Of a stretch of 7,082 nucleotides of DNA, positions 1 to 4,859 are shown piece after piece. Position 1 is the first letter of the stretch; every line of letters begins with the position of its first letter. The notes beneath the pieces were generated by a model, which did not search any database, was not told the origin of the DNA, and worked only from the letters and a program-made list of their open reading frames with translations. Source of the DNA: Roseimaritima sp. (GTDB lineage: Bacteria > Planctomycetota > Planctomycetia > Pirellulales > Pirellulaceae); the NCBI GenBank assembly GCA_007124075.1, contig SLFV01000221.1, positions 1 to 7,082 of the forward strand, read 5' to 3'. The translations under genes and the position numbers were made by a program.

Positions 1-1
1 A

Positions 2-382
2 GTATCCGACCCGCAAATTGTCATGCTGGACGAACCCTTCGCGGGCATCGACCCGGTGACCGTTCAGTCCATCCAAGGGGTGATTCATCAATTGCGGGAC
101 GCAGGAATCGCGGTCCTGATCACCGACCATGCGGCTCGTGAAATTCTGGGGACCGTTGACCGATGCTACGTGATCGCCAAAGGCCAAGTCTTGATCGATG
201 GCACACCCGCTCAGGTGCAGGAACATCCCCAGGTCCGCGAGGAGTATTTGGGGAACTTGGATTCGGGTGGCGCTGCCGCCGGACGTTCCTCAAATGCCGC
301 CCCAAAGCCGCGTCTGCAGAACAATCAACCGAGCGTCATAACGGCTTCCACCGCTCCGCGTCGACGAGTCAGCGACGTGTGA
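2..382 (+). CDS. lptB: LPS export ABC transporter ATP-binding protein LptB, C-terminal part (5' end outside window)
   Basis: The frame is open to the left edge, so only the last 126 residues are present. LptB is the cytoplasmic ATPase that, with LptF and LptG, powers extraction of lipopolysaccharide from the inner membrane and its passage to the outer membrane. The visible part opens with a Walker B/D-loop block, LDEPFAGIDPVTVQ, whose glutamate would be the catalytic base. The H-loop histidine follows in ITDHAAREIL. The strand YVIAKGQVLIDGTP and the ending VREEYLGN are typical of LptB and separate it from most other ABC ATPases. Walker A and the signature motif lie off the window. E. coli LptB stops shortly after the equivalent of YLGN. 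Here about 40 more residues follow, rich in Ala, Ser, Pro, Asn and Arg and ending RRRVSDV, with no recognisable domain. The family call is firm; a role for the tail is unknown. Confidence 0.93.
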   Translation, partial: VSDPQIVMLDEPFAGIDPVTVQSIQGVIHQLRDAGIAVLITDHAAREILGTVDRCYVIAKGQVLIDGTPAQVQEHPQVREEYLGNLDSGGAAAGRSSNAAPKPRLQNNQPSVITASTAPRRRVSDV

Positions 383-468
383 GGATTGCAACAGCGAAAA
401 CCGCCCGGACGCTCCCGACGATTCCTGATTCGCTAAACCGGACGAGGCGGGTGGCTCCCGCGGCTGGC

Positions 469-633
469 CTAACCGCCAGGATTAACAGGCTGGTCCGTTA
501 CCCCATCTTCGAAAACTTCGGGATCATCGGGGTCGCCCAAGGAGCGTGTTCCCGTGGCCGGACCGCACCCCACGGTCAGGAAAATCCCCAGCAGCAACCA
601 GCCACTCCAAAGTATCCTATCGATCTTCATCAT
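469..633 (-). CDS. Very small predicted lipoprotein
   Basis: This 54-residue protein has a short basic start (MMKIDR), a hydrophobic stretch at about residues 7-21, and a lipobox-like LTVGC with Cys23. Processing would leave a mature peptide of about 32 residues that is polar and acidic (GDPDDPEVFEDG) and ends in PVNPGG. Small lipoproteins of this kind (signal, GCG, short acidic tail) are common in planctomycete genomes, with unknown function. Val at -2 and Thr at -3 make the lipobox imperfect. I chose the ATG at 633 because GAAGGG (648-643) lies nine bases upstream; the ATG at 630 is equally possible, and an open frame continues to 666 without signal-peptide character. The gene converges on lptB with an 86-bp gap. 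A role in envelope biogenesis would be a guess. Confidence 0.6.
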   Translation of the reverse strand: MMKIDRILWSGWLLLGIFLTVGCGPATGTRSLGDPDDPEVFEDGVTDQPVNPGG

Positions 634-655
634 CCCCAGTTTCCCTTCAACTGCA

Positions 656-661
656 AGTATA
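656..661 (-). promoter_or_regulatory. Possible -10 box for the small lipoprotein gene
   Basis: TATACT is read on the minus strand about 23 bp before the ATG at 633. It would put the transcript start near 649, just upstream of the GAAGGG ribosome site. No good -35 hexamer lies at 16-18 bp spacing (ACCTTG at 17 bp is poor), so this rests on the -10 alone. The same hexamer occurs before queC. Confidence 0.3.
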
Positions 662-796
662 AACACGATCCGTTAGCACAAGGTCCGGGCCGCCCTTGGT
701 AACTGTAGTCCACTATAAAAGTTCCGTCCATGCGCGGCAACCGACGGGGCCGACAGCCACGCGGCTTGAATCGCTGATACCATTTAGTGAGTCGGT

Positions 797-851
797 TCGG
801 AAAGAAACTTCGGCGATGTTCCCGCAGGGAATCGCTCGGAAAAAACTTCGA
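797..851 (+). repeat. Composite element: two 16-bp direct repeats exactly flanking a hairpin
   Basis: TCGGAAAGAAACTTCG (797-812) and TCGGAAAAAAACTTCG (836-851) match at 15 of 16 positions. The 23 bases between them (813-835) fold into one hairpin: GCGA pairs with TCGC, then after a two-base TG bulge TTCCC pairs with GGGAA around a GCA loop. Nothing is left over between repeat and stem on either side. The element ends 49 bp before the ATG at 901, so it could be a 5' leader structure, a protein-binding site or a relic of a small repeat family. The repeat spacing (39 bp) is a multiple of three, so a coding origin in an N-terminally extended gene is possible, but that stretch has no start with a good ribosome site and does not look like protein. 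The geometry is certain; its function is unknown. Confidence 0.6.
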
Positions 852-900
852 CATCACGCCGCTAGAGGGTCGGCAACAGCAAATGAAAGGTCAGCTAACG

Positions 901-1290
901 ATGCGTCGTTTCTTTGCCAAGATCAGGGAACGCTGGGACAACTGGACCGGCGATCGAGAAATGGAAACATTGATCCGACGCCAATTGAGCGAATCTGGTT
1001 ACCACGGTCGTACCGCAAAGCTTAAGGCCGTCCGGTTGGTGGCGGTGAAGCGTCCCGGATGGTTACAGGTTTTTCGCTTCGAAGCGTCGGTGAGGCGCGC
1101 CGTCAATAACCAAGAAGACAGCTTTCCGCCAGCTCCGGTTTACGAAGAATTGTACGGTCTGGTGCGTTTGGATGCGCGATATCAAACGGTAGTGAAACTG
1201 TTTGTAACCCCGGACGAACGCAAACAGCAATTCGCTCAATGGGCTGAGGGACTGCACTGTTTGCGAGGGTCACACGGCCTACGGCAATAA
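901..1290 (+). CDS. Uncharacterised 129-residue protein, probably planctomycete-specific
   Basis: I do not recognise a named domain. The protein begins with an amphipathic, charged segment (MRRFFAKIRERWDNWTGDREME), followed by a likely small alpha/beta domain at about residues 35-115. That domain has strands in KLKAVRLVAVKRPGWLQVFRFEASVR and in YGLVRLDARYQTVVKLFV, joined by a Pro-rich linker (NNQEDSFPPAPVYEEL). It has no signal peptide or membrane segment, so it is probably cytoplasmic. The start is placed at 901 because AAAGG (886-890) lies ten bases upstream and the protein-like pattern begins there; ATG 883 is an in-frame alternative. Frames further upstream run through the repeat-hairpin element. 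From memory, proteins of this pattern occur as hypotheticals in Rhodopirellula-like genomes, which I cannot check here. No partner gene is adjacent. Confidence 0.7.
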   Translation: MRRFFAKIRERWDNWTGDREMETLIRRQLSESGYHGRTAKLKAVRLVAVKRPGWLQVFRFEASVRRAVNNQEDSFPPAPVYEELYGLVRLDARYQTVVKLFVTPDERKQQFAQWAEGLHCLRGSHGLRQ

Positions 1291-1313
1291 GCCTTAGAGG
1301 TTACGCCTGCTAC

Positions 1314-1339
1314 GCGAGGGGACCACACCCGACGCTCGC
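1314..1339 (+). terminator. Possible transcription end hairpin after the 129-residue gene
   Basis: GCGAG (1314-1318) plus GGG (1319-1321) pair with CCC (1328-1330) and CTCGC (1335-1339) around an ACCACA loop, with a four-base bulge on the 3' side. A T-rich stretch follows at 1349-1360, about ten bases after the stem. That is too far for a textbook intrinsic terminator, so this is tentative. It lies 24 bp past the stop codon. Confidence 0.3.
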
Positions 1340-1381
1340 CTGCCCCGTCTTGTTTATTTTCTGCATCGTCCACAACCGGTA

Positions 1382-1411
1382 TGGACATAGCCAAAGCGAT
1401 TGCACTAGATA
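1382..1411 (+). promoter_or_regulatory. Weak promoter candidate for the 85-residue gene
   Basis: TGGACA (1382-1387, five of six to the -35 consensus) and TAGATA (1406-1411, three of six to the -10) are 18 bp apart. The implied transcript start near 1418 leaves a leader of about 84 bases before the ATG at 1502. The -10 is poor, and a match this good can occur by chance. Confidence 0.22.
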
Positions 1412-1501
1412 CGCTCTCATCGTCGTGTTCGACTTTGTCGCCCGTTGGACGTGGGGCGAACCATTCAACCAACCTCTCGAATCTCCAAGGTTGTTCCAAT
1501 C

Positions 1502-1759
1502 ATGAGTGCAAACCTCAACTTTTTCACTTGGCTGCGTGATGGCGTTCGTCAGTCGGTCTTGCTGGGAGTCAGCGACGCGATTGAAACACTGGGAACTCCA
1601 GCAGACGAGGATCAGTTGCATCCAGGCGTGGCGGCACTGCTGCGCGACGGCGAGTCTGACTCCGGTGGCAATTCCGGACGCGCCATCTCCGGCGGCACCA
1701 GAGGCCGGCGGCGGCTTGGGAAATCGCTGAAGGATCTGGAACCCGCCTCGAAAAGCTGA
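1502..1759 (+). CDS. Uncharacterised small protein (85 residues) with basic C-terminal motif
   Basis: The first 30 residues are well-formed protein (MSANLNFFTWLRDGVRQSVL, then LGVSDAIETLG), predicted as an amphipathic helix with aromatic residues that could lie on a membrane surface. A short helix (LHPGVAALLRD) follows. Then comes a Gly/Ser-rich linker (residues about 51-65) and a basic end, RGRRRLGKSLKDLE. The layout of conserved head, flexible middle and conserved basic tail suggests a small adaptor or nucleic-acid-binding protein, but no function is known to me. I recall similar short hypotheticals in planctomycetes; this is unverified. The start at 1502 is supported by CAAGG eleven bases upstream and by the change from random-looking to protein-like sequence there. 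An open frame from 1445 reads through the same stop. Confidence 0.6.
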   Translation: MSANLNFFTWLRDGVRQSVLLGVSDAIETLGTPADEDQLHPGVAALLRDGESDSGGNSGRAISGGTRGRRRLGKSLKDLEPASKS

Positions 1760-1826
1760 CTCCCGTTGGTTTGGCACCTCAAAAGCGGCACGGTGACAAC
1801 AACGTTTATGCTTTTATTCGCCTCTG

Positions 1827-1855
1827 GCCGGAAAGGAAAGCGATCCTCATTCGGC
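1827..1855 (+). other. Imperfect hairpin between the 85-residue gene and queC
   Basis: GCCGGA (1827-1832) pairs with TTCGGC (1850-1855) with one G-U pair. Inside, AGGA (1834-1837) pairs with TCCT (1844-1847) around a six-base loop, with a small internal mismatch between the two stems. No T-run follows, so it is not a standard terminator. It lies upstream of the likely queC promoter, so it is not in the queC leader. I see no preQ1 riboswitch-like structure in this gap. Confidence 0.25.
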
Positions 1856-1893
1856 TGGCAAAATCCACCGGTCGCCAAAGTTATTAGCGTGAT

Positions 1894-1922
1894 TTCCGAA
1901 CGCCTCCTCATCCACCTATACT
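1894..1922 (+). promoter_or_regulatory. Probable queC promoter
   Basis: TATACT (1917-1922, five of six to the -10 consensus) follows TTCCGA (1894-1899, three of six to the -35) at the ideal 17-bp spacing. Transcription would begin near 1929, giving a leader of about 47 bases to the ATG at 1976. Confidence 0.4.
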
Positions 1923-1975
1923 AGAACCAGCTTGGACACCCTGCGGTTGGTCGATTGGTTTGGGAGCTATGGTGG

Positions 1976-2674
1976 ATGAACGATTTGGAGGTTCGACGAG
2001 CCGTCGTGCTGTTGTCTGGTGGTTTGGACAGCGCAACCTGTCTGAAGATCGCCCGCAACCAGGGCTATCAGACGCATGCGATTAGTTTTCGTTATGGCCA
2101 GCGGCACCAGCACGAACTGGAATGCGCAAAACGGTTGGCGGTTCAGGCACAGGTTGCCGCGCACCGAATCATCGATATTGATCTGGCACAATTCGGTGGC
2201 TCGGCCCTCACCGACGCAAAGATTCAGGTACCAAAACAGGCTACCGACGCGGTCATCGGTACCGAAATTCCGGTAACCTACGTGCCAGCCCGCAATACGG
2301 TATTCCTCTCGTTGGCACTCGCGTTTGCTGAATCCATTCAGGCGTTCGACATCTTTATTGGCGTTAACGCGCTCGATTACAGCGGCTACCCCGATTGTCG
2401 GCCCGAATTCATCGCGGCGTTTGAACGCGCGGCAAATCTGGCGACCAAGGTGGGAGTGGAAAATCCCGGAAAAATTCGCATCCACACCCCGCTGATTCAG
2501 CTTAGCAAAGCAGAAATTATTGCCTGGGGTTTAAGACTGGGGGTCGACTACAGCCTGACCAACTCGTGTTACGATCCTGACATCGACGGACGACCGTGCG
2601 GGGCTTGCGATGCCTGCCTACTGCGGCAACGTGGGTTTGCTGCTCAAGGCTTGACCGATCCGTTGCTTGCGTAG
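1976..2674 (+). CDS. queC: 7-cyano-7-deazaguanine (preQ0) synthase QueC
   Basis: QueC is a cytoplasmic enzyme that uses ATP and ammonia to turn 7-carboxy-7-deazaguanine into preQ0, the precursor of queuosine in tRNA. The 232-residue length fits the family. Near the N-terminus is the ATP-pyrophosphatase PP-loop SGGLDS (residues 14-19), then the family blocks [16 protein letters not shown] and [17 protein letters not shown]. The four zinc-binding cysteines are present at 198, 208, 211 and 214 (NSCYDPD and CGACDAC), so the enzyme looks intact. The start is ATG 1976, with GGGAG (1962-1966) nine bases upstream; a TTG at 1955 is in frame but less likely. The usual partners queD, queE and queF are not in this window, so the pathway genes appear dispersed. 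It converges on the response regulator gene with a 48-bp gap, in which I see no clear terminator. Confidence 0.95.
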   Translation: MNDLEVRRAVVLLSGGLDSATCLKIARNQGYQTHAISFRYGQRHQHELECAKRLAVQAQVAAHRIIDIDLAQFGGSALTDAKIQVPKQATDAVIGTEIPVTYVPARNTVFLSLALAFAESIQAFDIFIGVNALDYSGYPDCRPEFIAAFERAANLATKVGVENPGKIRIHTPLIQLSKAEIIAWGLRLGVDYSLTNSCYDPDIDGRPCGACDACLLRQRGFAAQGLTDPLLA

Positions 2675-2722
2675 GCGCGTTGCGGACAAGCACCGCGGAC
2701 GACATGTTGACGCCCCTGTTTT

Positions 2723-3163
2723 TCAGCGAGGCGATTCCTCCATTTGGCGAATGTAGTTTCGCAACCGCTCCAGCTCGTCGACGGTTCCCTTCAGCTTCAG
2801 CATATTTTCCACTCGCTTCAGCAATTCGACTCGGTTGATCGGCTTGCTAAGGAAATCATCGGTCCCTGCTTCAACGGCACGTTCGATATCTCCCAGTTCG
2901 TTCAGGGCCGTAACCATTAGGATCATCGCTGAGGCAGTATCCGGGTTTTCGCGGATCTTCTTGCACACCTCGAATCCGCTCAGCTTTGGCATCATAACGT
3001 CCAACAAAATCAAATCTGGCCGAAAGCTGCCCGCCTTTTCCAACGTGTCTTGGCCATCGACCGCGATTTCCAAATCACAGGGAACCCCCGCTAGGTAGGC
3101 TTCCAGCAATTCACGATTCGCCAAATTATCATCAGCGATCAAGATCTTGTGTCGTGTGGGCAT
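2723..3163 (-). CDS. Single-domain response regulator
   Basis: This 146-residue protein is almost entirely a CheY/PleD-type receiver domain. It has the acidic pair Asp11-Asp12 (ILIADDN), the phosphoacceptor Asp55 (LILLDVMMP), the switch Thr85 (MVTA) and Lys107 (LSKP), so it should be phosphorylated by a histidine kinase. The receiver ends near residue 123. The rest (GTVDELERLRNYIRQMEESP) is a charged helix, possibly a short coiled coil for dimerisation, and not a DNA-binding or enzymatic output domain. It therefore probably acts by protein contact. The start is ATG 3163, with GGAG (3173-3170) six bases upstream; an in-frame TTG at 3220 lacks a ribosome site. It lies downstream of glyA on the same strand, 105 bp away, and may be partly co-transcribed with it. 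No kinase gene is nearby. Confidence 0.9.
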   Translation of the reverse strand: MPTRHKILIADDNLANRELLEAYLAGVPCDLEIAVDGQDTLEKAGSFRPDLILLDVMMPKLSGFEVCKKIRENPDTASAMILMVTALNELGDIERAVEAGTDDFLSKPINRVELLKRVENMLKLKGTVDELERLRNYIRQMEESPR

Positions 3164-3202
3164 GGGAAACTCCGTTGGTAAAAAGTCATCTCGGCTCACC
3201 GG

Positions 3203-3225
3203 AACGATTGGCTTCGACAATCGTT
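3203..3225. repeat. Perfect 8-bp inverted repeat upstream of the response regulator gene
   Basis: AACGATTG (3203-3210) and CAATCGTT (3218-3225) are exact inverses around a seven-base spacer. Two G-T pairs would extend the stem if transcribed from the plus strand. Read in the direction of glyA and the regulator (minus), the stem is followed by CCGG, not a T-run, so it is not a standard terminator for glyA. It ends 39 bp before the regulator's ATG. It may be an operator for a dimeric regulator, an attenuator, or an mRNA processing or stabilising hairpin. Confidence 0.6.
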
Positions 3226-3268
3226 TTCAATTCTGGCTCGTCCTGCAATGTGGCGTCGCGAGGAAATT

Positions 3269-4534
3269 TCAAACCGAAGCCGCATAATCTGCACAAGCAG
3301 CGGCAGGAACCGGAAACGCTTCGCACATCATCTGAATCTCCCGCTTGATCGACTCCAAAATGTTTCCATCATCGGCGTGACGCAAAGCCTGAATGATCCA
3401 GCCCGCGATCCGACGCATTTCCTCCGCCCCCATACCGCGGGTCGTCAACGCGGGCGTACCAATCCTAATCCCCGAAGGGTCCATCGGCTTGCGATTATCG
3501 AACGGAATCATATTCATGTTGACTGTGATCCCACAGCGATCCAAGGTAGCCTCCGCCAGTTTCCCCCCCATTCCCAACGTTGTTACATCTAACAACAACA
3601 AATGATTATCGGTCCCGCCAGAAACCAAGTGCATGCCTGATTGCATCAAAGCGTCAGCCAACGTCTTGGCGTTCTCAACCACGGCCAAACCGTATTGGCG
3701 AAACGCATCGCTGCTCGCCTCGGCAAAACAGACCGCTTTGCCCGCGATCACGTGCATCAAAGGGCCGCCTTGAGTTCCTGGGAAAACATTCCGATTGACC
3801 AACTTGGCATGTTGCGAACGACACAAAATTAACCCACTGCGTGGACCACGAAGGGTTTTGTGTGTCGTTGTGGTGACATAATCCGCCACGGGAACGGGAC
3901 TGTTGTGCACACCGGCGGCTACCAACCCCGCGTAATGCGCCATGTCCACCATCAACAGTGCCCCACAGTCGGCGGCAATTTCCGCAAATCGCTCGTGCGG
4001 AATCTCCCGCGGGTAAGCACTCGCCCCAGCAACGATCAGTTTGGGACGATGTTCCTTCGCTAACTTAGCAATCTGATCAAAATCCAGTCGCTGGTGCTGT
4101 CGATCGACGCCGTAACTGATAAAGCGATACAACCGGCCACTGATATTCAGCTTCATCCCATGTGTCAGATGCCCACCTTGGGCAAGGTCCAAACCCAAGA
4201 CCGTATCCCCCACCTCCAACGCAGACATATAAACCGCCATGTTGGCCTGGGAACCTGAATGCGGCTGAACGTTGGCGTGTTCGCAACCGAACAGGGCCTT
4301 CGCACGATCGATCGCCAGATTCTCCACCACATCAACGTGCTCGCAACCGCCGTAATAACGCCGTCCCGGGTAGCCTTCGGCGTATTTATTGGTCAAAACG
4401 CTGCCAACCGCCTCCATAACTGCCGGGCTGGTATAGTTTTCACTGGCAATCATTTCGAGGCCATGCTGCTGTCGCAGAGCTTCGGCATGGATAGCCCGCC
4501 AAACCTGTGGGTCCTGGGATTGCAAAACATTCAT
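3269..4534 (-). CDS. glyA: Serine hydroxymethyltransferase
   Basis: SHMT is a cytoplasmic PLP enzyme that converts serine plus tetrahydrofolate to glycine plus 5,10-methylene-tetrahydrofolate, the main entry to one-carbon metabolism. At 421 residues it has the normal bacterial length. Diagnostic blocks are IASENYTS (29-36), NKYAEGYPGRRYYGG (49-63), PHSGSQAN (91-98), GGHLTHG (120-126) and DMAHYAGLVA (197-206). The PLP site TTTTHKTLRGPRSG has Lys226 forming the Schiff base. The C-terminal block SGIRIGTPALTTRGM is also intact. All expected catalytic residues are present. ATG 4534 is preceded by GAAGG (4548-4544) at nine bases. A divergent control region separates it from the NT-HD gene; downstream on the same strand is the response regulator. 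I see no recognisable glycine or THF riboswitch in its leader. Confidence 0.97.
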   Translation of the reverse strand: MNVLQSQDPQVWRAIHAEALRQQHGLEMIASENYTSPAVMEAVGSVLTNKYAEGYPGRRYYGGCEHVDVVENLAIDRAKALFGCEHANVQPHSGSQANMAVYMSALEVGDTVLGLDLAQGGHLTHGMKLNISGRLYRFISYGVDRQHQRLDFDQIAKLAKEHRPKLIVAGASAYPREIPHERFAEIAADCGALLMVDMAHYAGLVAAGVHNSPVPVADYVTTTTHKTLRGPRSGLILCRSQHAKLVNRNVFPGTQGGPLMHVIAGKAVCFAEASSDAFRQYGLAVVENAKTLADALMQSGMHLVSGGTDNHLLLLDVTTLGMGGKLAEATLDRCGITVNMNMIPFDNRKPMDPSGIRIGTPALTTRGMGAEEMRRIAGWIIQALRHADDGNILESIKREIQMMCEAFPVPAAACADYAASV

Positions 4535-4683
4535 GGAGCGTGACCTTCGTTCGGTGGATAAAAAACGTACGGTGAATGAGCAAGTTGTCAGACCATGGGG
4601 CCGTTAAAACCGCCTTACCGGGGCAGGCTGCCTCCCGACACTAGCCCCCGCTTCATTTCAAAGCATTATTCTGGTCTCGTATT

Positions 4684-4720
4684 GTCAACTGCCAACGGAT
4701 CGGCGTCAATCTTGCCAACG
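4684..4720 (+). repeat. Two similar words two helical turns apart
   Basis: GTCAACTGCCAACG (4684-4697) and GTCAATCTTGCCAACG (4705-4720) share GTCAA and GCCAACG with a two-base difference in the middle. Their starts are 21 bp apart, so they would face the same side of the helix. A looser third copy, GTCAACCGGCA, begins at 4765. They overlap the -35-like hexamer on the glyA strand. Direct repeats at this spacing fit a bound activator or repressor, but chance similarity is possible. Confidence 0.3.
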
Positions 4721-4819
4721 TTCCGTTTTCGGACTGGACAAACCGTGGATGCAACGTCATAAATGTCAACCGGCAGGGAGGCGGAAGCAACACCCGGCAA
4801 ACGACAAATTACTGTGGTT

Positions 4820-4847
4820 TTGGGAATTCTCCAGCTCGCGGTAGACT
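4820..4847 (+). promoter_or_regulatory. Promoter candidate for the NT-HD gene, very close to its start codon
   Basis: TTGGGA (4820-4825) and TAGACT (4842-4847) each match the standard hexamers at four of six positions and are 16 bp apart. The implied transcript start is near 4854, leaving only about six bases before the ATG at 4860, that is, a nearly leaderless message. This agrees with the absence of any Shine-Dalgarno-like sequence before 4860. Confidence 0.35.
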
Positions 4848-4855
4848 GACCGCGA
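4836..4855. repeat. 7-bp inverted repeat overlapping the -10 and ending four bases before the NT-HD start
   Basis: TCGCGGT (4836-4842) and ACCGCGA (4849-4855) are exact inverses around AGACTG. As DNA it looks like an operator lying across the candidate -10 box. If the message starts further upstream, the RNA hairpin would instead occupy the ribosome-binding zone directly before ATG 4860. Either reading suggests control of expression. Confidence 0.55.
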
Positions 4856-4859
4856 TCAA

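Larger units (their letters stand above)
4535..4859. promoter_or_regulatory. 325-bp divergent intergenic control region (glyA / NT-HD gene)
   Basis: No convincing gene lies here. On the glyA strand there is a perfect -35 hexamer TTGACA (4688-4683), but the AT-rich AATAAT that follows is only 12 bp away and no good -10 lies at 16-18 bp, so the glyA promoter is not resolved. A short GC-rich hairpin (GGCA pairing with TGCC, 4622-4632) lies in the likely glyA leader. On the other side are a promoter-like site and inverted repeat before 4860, listed separately. Similar GTCAA...GCCAACG words occur twice in the middle of the region. Confidence 0.5.

Noticed and set aside
446..477. GC-rich interrupted stem (GGCGG/CCGCC with inner GGC/GCC) at the lipoprotein stop codon
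   Set aside because: Broken by an internal loop and not followed by a T-run; too weak to call a terminator.
163..702. Long plus-strand open frame overlapping the lptB end
   Set aside because: It is Arg/Pro/Thr-rich with no domain pattern, overlaps lptB in another frame and crosses the lipoprotein gene antisense; a shadow frame in GC-rich DNA.
1263..1329. GCGAGGG...CACAC occurring at 1263 and 1314
   Set aside because: Only about a dozen shared bases with gaps; not distinguishable from chance.
1470..1493. tRNA T-arm-like CTCGAATC with flanking CAACC/GGTTG
   Set aside because: The arm does not pair properly and no acceptor, D or anticodon stems can be built around it.
1738..1887. Plus-strand frame after the 85-residue gene that reads protein-like (VYAFIRLWPERKAILIRLA)
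   Set aside because: It has no start codon with a ribosome site and a stop closes it upstream at 1657; a possible frameshifted extension of the 85-residue gene was considered, but that gene already ends in a natural basic tail.
1760..1975. preQ1 riboswitch upstream of queC
   Set aside because: I could not find the small H-type pseudoknot with its A-rich tail between the likely transcript start (about 1929) and ATG 1976.
1967..2485. 172-residue antisense open frame inside queC
   Set aside because: Fully antisense to a clear queC; composition is that of a reverse-frame shadow.
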